A DNA stretch of 64,000 bases from Rhodococcus sp. G-MC3 (GCF_030063335.1 NZ_JASISW010000002.1:1-64000); one strand, 5' to 3'; shown: positions 16,928 to 25,867, counted from the stretch's first letter. Numbers and translations: made by a program. The notes: generated by a model not told the origin, from the letters alone.

Positions 16928-18486
16928 GCGCAGTCCGCAAGAACGCCAACGGAAGGATCCTGTTCGTGGGGTCCGGGCCGGGTGATCCGGCGCTGCTCAC
17001 TGTCCGAGCACGTGAGGTCCTCGGAGCCGCCGAGCTCGCATTCACCGATCCCGACGTCGACAAGGGCGTCGTCGCCCTCGTCGGCAACGACCTGGCACGC
17101 GACCCCGAAACCGGGGAGAACGGCGTCGACGTCCGGCCGGCGCTCGGCGAACCGGCCGAGGTCGCCAAGACACTCCTCGCCGAGGCCAAGAACGGCCACG
17201 ACGTTGTTCGTCTGGTCTCGGGCGATCCGCTGACCACCGATTCGGTCATCGCCGAAGTCAGCGCTGTTGCCCGCACGCACGTCCAGTTCGAGGTCCTTCC
17301 CGGCCTGCCGTCCGGATCGGCAGTGCCCAGCTATGCCGGAATGGCGCTCGGCTCGGGACACACCGAAGCGGACGTACGCGGAGAGGTCGACTGGGCTGCG
17401 CTTGCCGCGGCGCCGGGCCCGCTGGTGCTGCACGCCACCTCCGGCCATCTGGCCGAGACCGCGAGTGCACTCGTGGAACACGGTCTTGCTCCGCAGACGC
17501 CCGCCGCGATCACCGTCCGCGGCACCACGCGTCAGCAGCGCACCGTCGAAGCGACACTCGCAACGCTGAACGACGCAGGAAGTGAGCTTGTCGGCTCGCT
17601 CGTCGTGACTGTTGGCAAGGTTGTGTCCGGCCGAAACAAGATGTCCTGGTGGGAGTCTCGCGCCCTGTACGGCTGGACCGTGCTTGTGCCGCGTACCAAG
17701 GATCAGGCCGGCGAGATGAGCGAACGACTCGTCACGCACGGCGCCATCCCCATCGAGGTTCCGACCATCGCCGTCGAACCGCCGCGTAGTCCGGCGCAGA
17801 TGGAGCGTTCGGTCAAGGGGCTCGTCGATGGCCGCTACCAGTGGGTCGTCTTTACCTCGACCAATGCTGTCCGCGCCGTGTGGGAGAAGTTCGAGGAGTT
17901 CGGACTCGACGCCCGCGCTTTCTCCGGCGTCAAGATCGCATGTGTCGGTGAGGCCACTGCAGCCAAGGTTCGCTCGTTCGGTATCAACCCTGAACTACTG
18001 CCCTCGGGTGATCAGTCCTCGCTCGGACTGCTCGAGGACTTCCCGCCGTACGACGAGGTGTTCGACCCGGTCAACCGAGTTCTGTTGCCTCGCGCCGATA
18101 TTGCCACCGAAACCCTCGCCGAGGGCCTCCGTGAACGTGGATGGGAAATCGACGACGTCACCGCGTACCGCACTGTTCGCGCTGCGCCGCCACCCGCCGA
18201 GACCCGCGAGATGATCAAGACCGGCGGATTCGACGCAGTGTGCTTCACGTCGAGTTCGACAGTCCGCAATCTCGTCGGAATCGCCGGGAAGCCGCACGCG
18301 CGCACTCTTGTTGCGTGTATCGGCCCGAAGACGGCCGAGACGGCCGCCGAGTTCGGTCTGCGCGTAGATGTGCAGCCCGAAACCGCGCAGGTGGGACCGC
18401 TCATCGAGGCACTAGCCGAGCATGCCGCTCGCCTTCGTGCCGAGGGAGCGTTGCCTCCTCCGCGTAAGAAGAGTCGTAGGCGCTGA
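16924..18486 (+). CDS. hemD: Fused uroporphyrinogen-III C-methyltransferase/uroporphyrinogen-III synthase
   Basis: A 520-aa two-domain protein. Residues about 10-240 form a tetrapyrrole methylase domain ([16 protein letters not shown] at 15-30, then LVSGDP near 98). Residues about 255-505 form HemD (VLVPRTKDQ near 258, VVFTSTNAV near 310, [10 protein letters not shown] near 440). HemD closes hydroxymethylbilane to uroporphyrinogen III. The first domain resembles CobA/SUMT, which would methylate toward sirohaem and cobalamin, but parts of the SAM loop region look diverged, so activity of that half is uncertain. The tail is very basic. A GGAG sits before the ATG. Confidence 0.93.
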   Translation: MSAVRKNANGRILFVGSGPGDPALLTVRAREVLGAAELAFTDPDVDKGVVALVGNDLARDPETGENGVDVRPALGEPAEVAKTLLAEAKNGHDVVRLVSGDPLTTDSVIAEVSAVARTHVQFEVLPGLPSGSAVPSYAGMALGSGHTEADVRGEVDWAALAAAPGPLVLHATSGHLAETASALVEHGLAPQTPAAITVRGTTRQQRTVEATLATLNDAGSELVGSLVVTVGKVVSGRNKMSWWESRALYGWTVLVPRTKDQAGEMSERLVTHGAIPIEVPTIAVEPPRSPAQMERSVKGLVDGRYQWVVFTSTNAVRAVWEKFEEFGLDARAFSGVKIACVGEATAAKVRSFGINPELLPSGDQSSLGLLEDFPPYDEVFDPVNRVLLPRADIATETLAEGLRERGWEIDDVTAYRTVRAAPPPAETREMIKTGGFDAVCFTSSSTVRNLVGIAGKPHARTLVACIGPKTAETAAEFGLRVDVQPETAQVGPLIEALAEHAARLRAEGALPPPRKKSRRR

Positions 18487-18491
18487 CGCAT

Positions 18492-18535
18492 ATGTGAGTG
18501 CGAATACACATCAGGGTGTGTATTCGCACTCACAT
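18492..18535. terminator. Perfect long hairpin between hemD and hemB
   Basis: Eighteen-base arms (18492-18509 and 18518-18535) pair perfectly around an 8-base loop. It begins 6 bases after the hemD stop and ends 24 bases before the probable hemB start. It lacks a U-tract. It may be a terminator, an mRNA-stabilising stem, or an extragenic repeat. In-frame GTG codons inside it would put hemB initiation in the stem, which is a reason to prefer the TTG at 18560. Confidence 0.75.
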
Positions 18536-18559
18536 GCCGAACGAAGTGAGGCAAATCCG

Positions 18560-19534
18560 TTGTTCCCCGTAGATCGCCCACGCAGGCTTCGTCGCACCCC
18601 GGCATTACGGCGCCTGGTTGCCGAGACTTCTTTGCAGCCAAGGCATCTCGTGCTGCCGATGTTCGTTGCCGACTCGATTTCGGAGCCTCGCGAGATCTCG
18701 TCGATGCCCGGCGTCTTCCAGCACACCCTCGATTCGTTGAGCAAAGCTGCAGAGGAAGCTGTTGCGGCCGGTGTCGGGGGCGTCATGCTGTTCGGTGTGC
18801 CGAAGCCCGAGGACAAGGACGCCGAAGGTTCGGGCGGCTCCGATCCGGAGGGCATCCTCAATCGTGGTCTCCGCAGGCTTGAACGCGATCTGGGTGATTC
18901 GACCGTGATCATGGCCGACACCTGTCTCGACGAATTCACCGATCACGGACACTGCGGAGTTCTGACGGCCGACGGCGTCGTCGACAACGATGCAACGTTG
19001 GCGCGGTACGTGGACATGGCGGTGGCACAGGCAGATGCGGGCGCGCACTTGCTGGGCCCGAGCGGAATGATGGACGGTCAGGTCGCGGCGATCCGTGACG
19101 GACTGGACGCTGCCGGGCATCACGAGGTAGGGCAGTTGGCCTATTCGGCCAAGTACGCCTCGGCGTTCTACGGCCCGTTCCGTGAAGCAGTGGGCTCCTC
19201 GTTGCAAGGCGATCGGCGGACGTACCAACAAGATTCGTCCAATCGGCGCGAGGCGGCGCACGAGGTCGAGCTTGACCTGGCCGAGGGCGCTGACATGGTG
19301 ATGGTCAAACCCGCCATGTCCTATCTCGACATTCTGCGCGACATCGCGAACATCTCGCCGGTTCCCGTTGCGGCTTACCAGATTTCGGGTGAGTACGCGA
19401 TGATCACCGCGGCCGCGCAGAACGGCTGGATCGATCGTGACGCTGCCGTGCTCGAGTCGCTGACCAGCATCCGTCGTGCTGGGGCCGACGTGGTGTTGAC
19501 CTACTGGGCGACGGAAGCGGCGGGCTGGCTGTGA
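18560..19534 (+). CDS. hemB: Delta-aminolevulinic acid dehydratase (porphobilinogen synthase)
   Basis: A 324-aa enzyme that condenses two 5-aminolevulinates to porphobilinogen. The two active-site lysines are in [12 protein letters not shown] and [13 protein letters not shown] metal-binding stretch [14 protein letters not shown] (about residues 116-129) keeps two of the zinc-type cysteines. The TTG at 18560 is chosen: it follows GTGAGG by 8 bases and gives the usual RPRRLRR N-terminus. GTG at 18517 is an alternative. The gene overlaps the next membrane gene by 4 nt. Confidence 0.93.
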   Translation: MFPVDRPRRLRRTPALRRLVAETSLQPRHLVLPMFVADSISEPREISSMPGVFQHTLDSLSKAAEEAVAAGVGGVMLFGVPKPEDKDAEGSGGSDPEGILNRGLRRLERDLGDSTVIMADTCLDEFTDHGHCGVLTADGVVDNDATLARYVDMAVAQADAGAHLLGPSGMMDGQVAAIRDGLDAAGHHEVGQLAYSAKYASAFYGPFREAVGSSLQGDRRTYQQDSSNRREAAHEVELDLAEGADMVMVKPAMSYLDILRDIANISPVPVAAYQISGEYAMITAAAQNGWIDRDAAVLESLTSIRRAGADVVLTYWATEAAGWL

Positions 19535-20151
19535 GCAATACATGGGACTCGAGCGACGGGCAACCTGAGAACGAACAGCAGCCTCCGCAGCCGAACTGGG
19601 CGCGGTGGGAAGCCGAACATGGGTTCCCTGTCGAGCCGCCGCCGCTGGAGCCGAAACATCGACCAGCGCCGGTCGACGTCGAGACCGCTCGGCATCTCTG
19701 GTGGGGCGTTGCCGGACTCGGCATGCTCAACCTGGTCGTGACGCTCTTCGTGGTGTACGGACAGAAGTCGGACTTCGCGCAGCAGCTCGTCGACGACGTG
19801 CGGGCGCAGGATTCGTCCGTGCCACTGTCACTCGACGCGGCGGAGTCGTACCTGACGGCCGCGCTCGTGGTCATGATTCTGATTGGGGCAGCATTCGGCG
19901 CTCTGTTCGTCTTCTGGGTGAAGAAGATGCGATTCGGGCGCATGTGGGCGCGGACTCTGCTGACCATGATCGGCACCGTCACCGTAGTGCTGGCGATTCC
20001 ACAATTGTTCGGTTTGGGAGTCGACGGCGGCGCATTGCAGGTTGTCATGACCGTGGCCGGCATTCTGCAGGGCGTGCTCGCAGCAGGCGCGATCTATCTG
20101 ATGCACCGTAAGGAATCCAACGCATACTTTCTTGCATCTCGGAAGCGATAA
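19531..20151 (+). CDS. Four-helix membrane protein downstream of hemB (Rv0513-like)
   Basis: A 206-aa protein with a Pro/Glu-rich N-terminal 50 residues and four hydrophobic segments (about 50-70, 105-127, 137-158 and 165-185). No catalytic motif is recognised. The GTG start overlaps the hemB stop, so it is the last gene of the haem operon. Position and topology match the membrane protein after hemB in mycobacteria. Function unknown. Confidence 0.75.
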   Translation: MSNTWDSSDGQPENEQQPPQPNWARWEAEHGFPVEPPPLEPKHRPAPVDVETARHLWWGVAGLGMLNLVVTLFVVYGQKSDFAQQLVDDVRAQDSSVPLSLDAAESYLTAALVVMILIGAAFGALFVFWVKKMRFGRMWARTLLTMIGTVTVVLAIPQLFGLGVDGGALQVVMTVAGILQGVLAAGAIYLMHRKESNAYFLASRKR

Positions 20152-20184
20152 CTTTGGCGTGTCACATCCGTCACTTCAGTAACA

Positions 20185-20200
20185 TGTGACTAGTATCACT
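20185..20200. promoter_or_regulatory. Candidate CRP/GlxR-type operator
   Basis: TGTGA-N6-TCACT matches the CRP-family consensus TGTGA-N6-TCACA at 9 of 10 fixed positions. It lies 37 bases before the ATG of a 45-aa membrane protein. A wider inverted repeat, GTCACAT (20161-20167) and ATGTGAC (20184-20190), overlaps it. Confidence 0.45.
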
Positions 20201-20237
20201 CGTAGGCGGGGACCTTCGAGTGAACGGATGACGGCCC

Positions 20238-20375
20238 ATGACGCAACCCGAGGTCGCACAAGATGTCGACAGAAGCGCCACCGAAAGTGGTAGGCCGGTG
20301 TGGGCGCTGCTAGGGCTGCTGCTGGCCGTATCAATCGCTGTGCTCATCATGACGATCGGGTTCAGTGCCGCCTGA
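20238..20375 (+). CDS. 45-aa single-span membrane protein
   Basis: A small protein with a polar N-terminus (about 20 residues) and one hydrophobic helix (about residues 21-43: VWALLGLLLAVSIAVLI core). It starts at an ATG within the only gap after the haem operon and behind a candidate CRP site. A second protein of exactly the same size and topology follows at 20456. Coding is supported by the clean membrane-helix pattern, not by homology. Function unknown. Confidence 0.5.
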   Translation: MTQPEVAQDVDRSATESGRPVWALLGLLLAVSIAVLIMTIGFSAA

Positions 20376-20455
20376 CTTTGGCTGAGCCGGCTGACCCGAT
20401 GTACGGCCGGGGTGTACCGTGACGGGAGTCACATTCAGTCGGCTTCAGGAGATGC

Positions 20456-20593
20456 ATGCAGCAAAAGCGGGAGTCGCGCACCGTCCATGTCGAGCACGGC
20501 ATCGCGCGCGAGTTGCTGTTGATCGCTTTGGTCGTTGCCCTCGGTATGCTCGCCGCTGCCGCGATCGTTCTACCGGCCCTCGTCACCGGCTGA
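20456..20593 (+). CDS. 45-aa single-span membrane protein (second of pair)
   Basis: The first 20 residues are charged (QQKRESRTVHVEHGIARE) and the remainder forms one helix rich in Leu, Ala and Val. An AGGAGATGC Shine-Dalgarno-like segment precedes the ATG at 20456. It has the same length as the protein at 20238 but no clear sequence identity to it. Function unknown; small single-span proteins often modulate larger membrane complexes. Confidence 0.55.
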   Translation: MQQKRESRTVHVEHGIARELLLIALVVALGMLAAAAIVLPALVTG

Positions 20594-20659
20594 CCTGACG
20601 TTCTGCCCTTCGATGAACCTCTGTGTCGAGACGCGGTCGCCGACGGGCAGTATGGACGC

Positions 20660-21115
20660 GTGAGCACCGATATTCCCCCCGAGAATATTCCCCCCGAGAA
20701 GCGACCGCGCGTCGTCACCGCTGCCTACGCACTGTGGCTCGTTGCGGCGATTCTGTTGATACTCGTCGCGCTGGTTGTCCTGACGGTTCCGCTCGCGCAA
20801 CTGCGCACCGCCCTCGAGGGTCAGGGTTCGACGGGCCCGGACATCGATTCCTATCTGTCGACGATTCGAGTTGTTGGTGTTGTATGCGGAGTCTTCGGTC
20901 TCGCGCTGGGGCTCCTGGCCGGGCCCATGCGTGCCGGTCACGCCCGCATGCGGCGGATTCTGGTGGCAGCGTCGGTGCTCGTCGCCGTTCTCCTGATGTT
21001 CGTCGTGTTCGGGCTCATGCTGTTCCAGGAATTGCTGCTCGTGGTGCTCGTGCTGCTCGCCGCCTCCGTTCTCGTCTACCGGCCGGGTGCCCGCGGGTGG
21101 TTCGCCCGTGTCTGA
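20660..21115 (+). CDS. Small integral membrane protein
   Basis: A 151-aa protein with four predicted membrane segments (about residues 22-45, 70-90, 97-117 and 119-138). The N-terminus contains a duplicated IPPE unit from a perfect 15-base repeat. It starts with GTG and overlaps the following membrane-protein gene by 8 nt. No family was recognised. With the next two genes it forms a three-gene membrane-protein operon. Confidence 0.65.
   Translation: MSTDIPPENIPPEKRPRVVTAAYALWLVAAILLILVALVVLTVPLAQLRTALEGQGSTGPDIDSYLSTIRVVGVVCGVFGLALGLLAGPMRAGHARMRRILVAASVLVAVLLMFVVFGLMLFQELLLVVLVLLAASVLVYRPGARGWFARV
20670..20699 (+). repeat. 15-bp in-frame tandem duplication
   Basis: Two perfect copies of ATATTCCCCCCGAGA (20670-20684 and 20685-20699) encode a doubled NIPPE unit in the N-terminus of the membrane protein. 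Each contains a run of six C's. Confidence 0.9.
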
Positions 21116-21581
21116 AGACGAAGTGTTGTTCCATGAACCGGGTGCACGGTGGTTCGCGCTGACGTGGGGGCCGATATTTTGTGCAATTGCTCTGGTAATC
21201 GAACTGTTCACCGGACCGGTGATTCATTGGTTCGCCCTGAGCCTGTTCGCGGTGTTGCTTGTCGGATTCACCTACGTCCAGATCTCGGCAGCGCGGCGAC
21301 ATGTGAGCGTGGAGTTGACCGGGCACCAGTTGCGGCAAGGTACCGAGAGCGTGGATCTTTCCGAGATCGCGGCGGTGCTGCCTGCAGCCGCCTACTCGGA
21401 CGGCGATTTCGAACCCAAGCAGTGGGAAACCGCACGTGTGCTGGGTGAACTGAGCGGGGTGCCGCGCCGCAGGCATGGCATCGGCCTGCGTCTGGTCGGA
21501 GGCACCCTCGTGCAAGCCTGGGCGAAAGACGACGACGAATTGCGTGACGCTCTCGAGAAGGCTGTGACGGCGAAATCGTGA
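21108..21581 (+). CDS. Two-span membrane protein with C-terminal cytoplasmic domain
   Basis: A 157-aa protein. Two hydrophobic segments (about residues 16-36 and 40-60) are followed by a soluble domain with VSVELTGHQLRQG and a well-ordered GVPRRRHGIGLRL motif, which looks like a small PH-like beta domain. This organisation is common in actinobacterial conserved membrane proteins of unknown role. The GTG at 21108 overlaps the previous gene by 8 nt, and its TGA overlaps the next GTG. Confidence 0.65.
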   Translation: MSEDEVLFHEPGARWFALTWGPIFCAIALVIELFTGPVIHWFALSLFAVLLVGFTYVQISAARRHVSVELTGHQLRQGTESVDLSEIAAVLPAAAYSDGDFEPKQWETARVLGELSGVPRRRHGIGLRLVGGTLVQAWAKDDDELRDALEKAVTAKS

Positions 21582-21817
21582 AACGGATTCTCGAGGCCGT
21601 GGGTGCGATCGTGCTTCTCGCGCTGGTGGTTCCGATTTGGAACATTGCCGTGACCGAGACGACCTTTCGGGCTGTTTCCGGCGGAGCCCCCGAGTTCGTT
21701 TCGACTGGCTACTCCGGGTCGTGGATTGCCGTACTGACCGTGTGCGTGACGGCGGCACTTCTACTGGCTGCCGATGCAGTCCGGCGCACCGTTCGGCATC
21801 GTTCCCATACCCGGTAG
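21578..21817 (+). CDS. 79-aa two-span membrane protein
   Basis: Two hydrophobic helices (about residues 5-25 and 48-67) and a basic C-terminus. The GTG start overlaps the preceding stop (GTGA). It ends 16 bases before csoR, and the candidate CsoR operator overlaps its last codons. Function unknown. Confidence 0.6.
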   Translation: MKRILEAVGAIVLLALVVPIWNIAVTETTFRAVSGGAPEFVSTGYSGSWIAVLTVCVTAALLLAADAVRRTVRHRSHTR

Positions 21818-21822
21818 GGGTA
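21808..21822. promoter_or_regulatory. Candidate CsoR operator
   Basis: TACCC-N5-GGGTA (21808-21812 and 21818-21822) is a G/C-tract palindrome flanked by A/T, the recognition pattern of CsoR-family copper repressors. It lies 11 bases before the csoR ATG. Autoregulation would be relieved by Cu(I). Confidence 0.7.
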
Positions 21823-21833
21823 CCATTGGCTTT

Positions 21834-22115
21834 ATGAGCAGCTATTCCACCGAGCAGGGCGACCTGTTGAAAAGACTGAGACGTATCGAAGGCCAGGTCG
21901 CGGGCATCTCGAGGATGGTCTCCGAGGACCGCTACTGCATCGATGTCCTCACTCAGGTATCGGCCGCAACCAAGGCCTTGCAGTCCGTCTCGCTCAAGCT
22001 GCTCGATGCGCACCTTGCGGGGTGCGTGGTCGAGGCTGCCAAGAAGGGTGGGCCCGAGGCGGATGCCAAGGTGAAAGAGGCGTCGGACGCTATTGCCCGA
22101 CTCGTCCGATCCTGA
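21834..22115 (+). CDS. csoR: Copper-sensing repressor CsoR
   Basis: A 93-aa all-helical DUF156 repressor that leaves DNA when Cu(I) binds. The copper triad is complete: Cys35 in DRYCIDV, His60 and Cys64 in DAHLAGC. The N-terminal helix LLKRLRRIEGQV supplies DNA-contacting residues. Length and triad spacing match mycobacterial CsoR. It is followed 33 bases later by a copper chaperone gene. The metal triad argues for copper rather than formaldehyde or persulfide sensing. Confidence 0.93.
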   Translation: MSSYSTEQGDLLKRLRRIEGQVAGISRMVSEDRYCIDVLTQVSAATKALQSVSLKLLDAHLAGCVVEAAKKGGPEADAKVKEASDAIARLVRS

Positions 22116-22148
22116 CCCGGTCCACCGAGAAAAAGAAGGGATTCGATC

Positions 22149-22352
22149 GTGGAAAGCAGTTTCATCGTCGAGGGCATGACCTGCAGGCATTGCGCTGAAT
22201 CGGTATCGGAGGAGATATCGGAGATCGGCGGCGTCACCGACGTGACGGTAGACGTCGAATCTGGAGCGGTAGTGGTGAGTAGCGAGCGTGCAATCGCCGA
22301 CAGCTCGGTTGCCGCCGCCGTTGTCGAAGCAGGTTACCGACTCTCGGTGTAG
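22149..22352 (+). CDS. Copper chaperone, heavy-metal-associated domain (CopZ-like)
   Basis: A 67-aa single HMA domain. The metal loop GMTCRHC (Cys12, Cys15) is intact, and the beta-alpha-beta-beta-alpha-beta pattern and GYRLSV ending are standard. It binds Cu(I) in the cytosol and passes it to a P-type ATPase or to CsoR. No copper ATPase gene follows here; a sugar dehydrogenase does. GTG start after AAGAAGGG. Confidence 0.92.
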   Translation: MESSFIVEGMTCRHCAESVSEEISEIGGVTDVTVDVESGAVVVSSERAIADSSVAAAVVEAGYRLSV

Positions 22353-22421
22353 CGAAGTTTTGTTGCCGGCGCTTGTGGTACAGATCATAGATCGATCCCG
22401 ATAGTCACATCGAGGAGAACT

Positions 22422-23600
22422 GTGCACAGACTGCTGACCGGAACCGGAGTTTTCCTATCGAGCGTCTGTCTGACGCTCGGGTGTTCGTCAGGAGCGGGTG
22501 CGCAGCAAAGCTCCGAGGCGCCCGGCCTGACAGTCACCACCGAAATCGACGGCCTGGTCAAGCCGTGGGATGTGGTTGCCGCTCCCGACGGGACACTCCT
22601 GACCGGCGAACGCGACGGACGCTTCGTCGTCAAGCATCCCGATGGATCGGTGGGTGAGGTCGCTGCGGATCTGAGCGATCTGTACGCCCAGGGCGAGACC
22701 GGCCTCATGGGTATCGAACTGGCACAAGATTTCGTCAGTTCACGCGCCCTGTATACGTGCCAGGGTGTCGTCGGCAGTAGCAGCGGCGGGGGAATGGGCG
22801 CCGGGAGTGCTGCGCCGGGTAGTGCGGGCGCTGGGAGCGAGAACCACATCGCAGTGTTCCGGTGGACTGTCGACAAGGACTGGACGAGTTTGACACGCAC
22901 CGAGACGGTGATCGGCGACATTCCGGTGGCCGACGGGGGACGTCACGGCGGCTGCAGAATCCTCGCTGCGCCCGACGGCACGCTGTTCGTCGGTACCGGC
23001 GATACGGCGACACCGACCGTGCCGCAGGATCGGAACTCGCTCGGTGGCAAGGTTTTACACGTCAACGCCGATGGCTCCGCCGCGGCCGATGCGCCGGGGC
23101 GGATCTACACGCTCGGCCACCGCAACGTTCAGGGTCTGGCCTTCGCGCCAGGAACCGACCGCCTCTACGAGGTAGAGCAGGGAACGAGTCGCGACGACGA
23201 ACTGAACCTCCTCGTGGCAGGCGGAAACTATGGCTACAAACCTGACCGTACCCCGCTGATCTACGACGAGTCGGTGCCGATGACCGATCCCGAGCGTGTG
23301 CCGGGTGCCCTTGCTGCAGTGTGGAGTTCGGGATCGCCGACTATCGCAACGCCGGGGCTGACCTTCGTGGACGGGCCTGCGTGGGGTGACTGGTCCGGTG
23401 CTGCTGTCGTGTCGAGCCAACAGGGCAAGAAGCTGGTGTTCTTGAAGCTGACCGACGACGGAAAGACCGTCGCGCAGGAGGACGTCGCACTGGAGAACCA
23501 GTTCGGTCGCCTACGTTCGCTGACCAGCATGCCCGACGGGTCTTTCCTGCTCACCACCGACAACGGCTCGGCAGACAAGGTTTTGCGAATTACTCCGTAG
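22422..23600 (+). CDS. Lipoprotein PQQ-dependent sugar dehydrogenase-like beta-propeller (GSDH family)
   Basis: A 392-aa exported lipoprotein. The signal peptide ends in a lipobox LTLGC with Cys21 as the lipidated residue. The remainder is a six-bladed propeller of the glucose/sorbosone dehydrogenase family: KPWDVVAAPDG (about 47-57), LMGIEL (about 90), GGRHGGCRILAAPDGTL (about 172-188) and GHRNVQGLAFAP (about 230). Whether it binds PQQ and oxidises sugars is not established for actinobacterial members. The insert around residues 118-140 is Gly/Ser-rich. It ends in a convergent hairpin. Confidence 0.85.
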   Translation: MHRLLTGTGVFLSSVCLTLGCSSGAGAQQSSEAPGLTVTTEIDGLVKPWDVVAAPDGTLLTGERDGRFVVKHPDGSVGEVAADLSDLYAQGETGLMGIELAQDFVSSRALYTCQGVVGSSSGGGMGAGSAAPGSAGAGSENHIAVFRWTVDKDWTSLTRTETVIGDIPVADGGRHGGCRILAAPDGTLFVGTGDTATPTVPQDRNSLGGKVLHVNADGSAAADAPGRIYTLGHRNVQGLAFAPGTDRLYEVEQGTSRDDELNLLVAGGNYGYKPDRTPLIYDESVPMTDPERVPGALAAVWSSGSPTIATPGLTFVDGPAWGDWSGAAVVSSQQGKKLVFLKLTDDGKTVAQEDVALENQFGRLRSLTSMPDGSFLLTTDNGSADKVLRITP

Positions 23601-23603
23601 CCG

Positions 23604-23649
23604 CCGGTGAGTGTTTCGTTACGTTCCGCCGTAACCAAGCACTCACCGG
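23604..23649. terminator. Compound hairpin between convergent genes
   Basis: Outer arms of 10 bp (23604-23613 and 23640-23649; CCGGTGAGTG with CACTCACCGG) enclose an inner 6-bp stem (23618-23623 with 23630-23635). It lies between the stop of the sugar dehydrogenase gene and the stop of the acyl-CoA dehydrogenase gene and probably terminates both. Confidence 0.75.
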
Positions 23650-23662
23650 GGCCGAAGGCGCA

Positions 23663-25627
23663 CTACGCCTTGCTGGGGTGGGCAGCTTCCTCTTCGTCGC
23701 TACCCGACTGCGGATGCCCGAGCATGGCGGCACCGAGCAGCTGCTCGGGAACCCCGAAACCCTCGACCAGTTCGAGTGCATGCGGCCGAAGTGTCTTGCA
23801 GCGCTCGTTGATCCCGCGGGTGACGGCCTTGGAACGCTCGGTGGAGAGGTAGCGGTGCTCGATGAACCACGCCTTGTCCTCTTCGATGACCGAGAGTGCG
23901 TACACGTCGCATACCTGCCCGAGCAGTTCCTTTGCCGCCTCGTCTTCACAGGTGTTGATGCCTGCGACGAAGGCTTCGAGGATGATGCGATCGATGTGTG
24001 CGCTCGCGGCGTGCAGCACGTGATCTTGCACCGAGTTGAACGCCTCGAATGCGCCCATTTCCTTGGACTTGCTCTGCAGGCGGCGGGCGACCGTGGAGAG
24101 CAAGTAGTCCTCGCGATCCTCGAACATCTTGACCTGCGTGCCGCGGTTGAACAGCGAGCCTTCTTCTTCGGTGTTCTGGCGAGTGTCAAGGATGGTTTGC
24201 ATGATCGTCTGTGCCGCAGTTCGTTTGACTACGCGATCGCCTGCGAACTCGGCGGCGAAACGGACCCACTCGACAGGGCTCATGCCTTTGACGTCGTCCG
24301 CGTAGGCCGTGAGCAGTTCCTTGGCAACGAGCTGTGTCAGCACGTGATTGTCGCCCTCGAAGGTGGTGAACACATCGGTGTCGGCCTTGAGGGAGATCAG
24401 CCGGTTCTCGGCAAGATAGCCGGCACCGCCGCAGGCTTCACGGGCTTCCTGGATGGCCTTGGTTGCGTGCCAGGTATTGGCGGCTTTCAGACCCGCCGCA
24501 CGTGATTCCAGCTCGCGCTGCTCTTCGGCGTCGGGGTCGTCCGCCGTCTGTAGCTCGTGCATCTTCGCGACGAGCTCGTTCTGCGCGAACTGCAGTGCGT
24601 ACGACTTCGCGATGAGGGGGAACAGTCGGCGCTGGTGGACGAGGTAGTCCATGATGAGCACCTCTTCCTCGGACTTCGGTGCCGAGAACTGCCTGCGCTG
24701 CAACGCATATCGAGTAGCGATGTCGAGGGCGACCCTCGCCGCTGCCGCAGCGCTGCCGCCGACGGTGACACGTCCGCGAATCAGCGTTCCGAGCATCGTG
24801 AAGAACCGTCGACTCTGGTTCTCGATGGGGGAGGAGTACGTGCCATCGGCGGCAACGTCGGCATACCTGTTCAGTAGGTTGTCCCGCGGAATCCGGACGT
24901 GGTCGAACATGATCCGGCCGTTGTCGACGCCGGGCAAACCGCCCTTGTACTGACAATCCGAGGTGGTGACACCCGGCAGATCGTCACCGTTCTCGTCGCG
25001 GAGCGGGACGAAGAAGCAGTGGACGCCGTGGCCGTCGGACTCCTCGCCAGGGCCTGCCGTGATCAGCTGCGCGAACACTGCTGCGACGGTGGCAGTTTCG
25101 GCGGCACCGCCGATGTAGTCCTTGCGTGAGGACGGTGTCGGTGAATGCACGACGAATTCGCCGGTCTCGGCGTCGTATGTCGCGGTGGTCTCCAGTGACT
25201 GAACGTCGCTGCCATGGCCGGTCTCCGTCATTGCGAAGCAGCCGAGCAGGTCCAGGTCGATGAGGCGCCGGACGTACGCATCGTGGTGACGTTCGGTGCC
25301 GAGGTTTTCGATTGCGCCGCCGAACAGTCCCCACTGGACTCCGGCCTTGACCATGAGCGAGAGATCCGACATGGCGAGCATTTCGATCATCGTGACGGCT
25401 CCGCCGACGTCGCCGGTGCCCCCGTGTTCCTTCTTGAAGCCGTCGTCGGCAGCACCACTCTTGGCCAGGAGCTTGAGTTGCTCCAGTGCCTTGGTCCGCG
25501 CGATGACGGTATTCGGGGTGTAGTGCGGACGGAATTCGTCACGGACGAGTTGCGCGCGGGCCTCGTTCTTCACATCGCGCCAACGACCGTCCAACGTGTT
25601 ACGTAGGTGCTCCGAAGTGGTTGCCAT
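23663..25627 (-). CDS. Acyl-CoA dehydrogenase/acyl-CoA oxidase-like flavoenzyme (large form)
   Basis: A 654-aa enzyme of the acyl-CoA dehydrogenase/oxidase superfamily, longer than the usual 380-400 aa because of an extra C-terminal domain like that of acyl-CoA oxidases. Visible features include CFAMTETGHGSDVQ (flavin/acyl binding, about residues 131-144), RIPRDNLLNRY near 247, and CGGAGYLAENR near 404, which belongs to the catalytic-base region of oxidases. It catalyses the first step of fatty acid beta-oxidation on an acyl-CoA. The natural chain length and electron acceptor are unknown. It is a single gene, not part of the biotin operon. Confidence 0.85.
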   Translation of the reverse strand: MATTSEHLRNTLDGRWRDVKNEARAQLVRDEFRPHYTPNTVIARTKALEQLKLLAKSGAADDGFKKEHGGTGDVGGAVTMIEMLAMSDLSLMVKAGVQWGLFGGAIENLGTERHHDAYVRRLIDLDLLGCFAMTETGHGSDVQSLETTATYDAETGEFVVHSPTPSSRKDYIGGAAETATVAAVFAQLITAGPGEESDGHGVHCFFVPLRDENGDDLPGVTTSDCQYKGGLPGVDNGRIMFDHVRIPRDNLLNRYADVAADGTYSSPIENQSRRFFTMLGTLIRGRVTVGGSAAAAARVALDIATRYALQRRQFSAPKSEEEVLIMDYLVHQRRLFPLIAKSYALQFAQNELVAKMHELQTADDPDAEEQRELESRAAGLKAANTWHATKAIQEAREACGGAGYLAENRLISLKADTDVFTTFEGDNHVLTQLVAKELLTAYADDVKGMSPVEWVRFAAEFAGDRVVKRTAAQTIMQTILDTRQNTEEEGSLFNRGTQVKMFEDREDYLLSTVARRLQSKSKEMGAFEAFNSVQDHVLHAASAHIDRIILEAFVAGINTCEDEAAKELLGQVCDVYALSVIEEDKAWFIEHRYLSTERSKAVTRGINERCKTLRPHALELVEGFGVPEQLLGAAMLGHPQSGSDEEEAAHPSKA

Positions 25628-25660
25628 ACTCGACGGTAACCTGCGCGGATTCTGTCGCGG

Positions 25661-25867
25661 TCAGGAAGGCCACAAATATTCTCGGCCGATGTGCCGTAGC
25701 CGTGACCAGAACTTGCTGCGACCGTAGGGTCCGTCGCGGAAGACCGACGCGCCGTTGTCCTCTAGCGCGCGAGTGACGAGTGGGCTGTAGCCGTCGAATT
25801 GCGCCACCAAGTAATCCTGGAAGCCGTCCGGCCAGGAGTACCGCGCTGGTTCGTGTTGTGCCTCCAT
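25661..25867 (-). CDS. 68-aa conserved hypothetical protein
   Basis: A small soluble protein rich in aromatic residues (YSWPDGFQDYLVAQFDGYSP near residues 10-29; a WSRLRHIGREYLWPS ending). No domain is recognised. It starts with ATG and lies 33 bases upstream of the acyl-CoA dehydrogenase, with which it may be co-transcribed, and is divergent from bioA. The sequence looks protein-like with no low complexity, so it is probably real. Confidence 0.6.
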   Translation of the reverse strand: MEAQHEPARYSWPDGFQDYLVAQFDGYSPLVTRALEDNGASVFRDGPYGRSKFWSRLRHIGREYLWPS

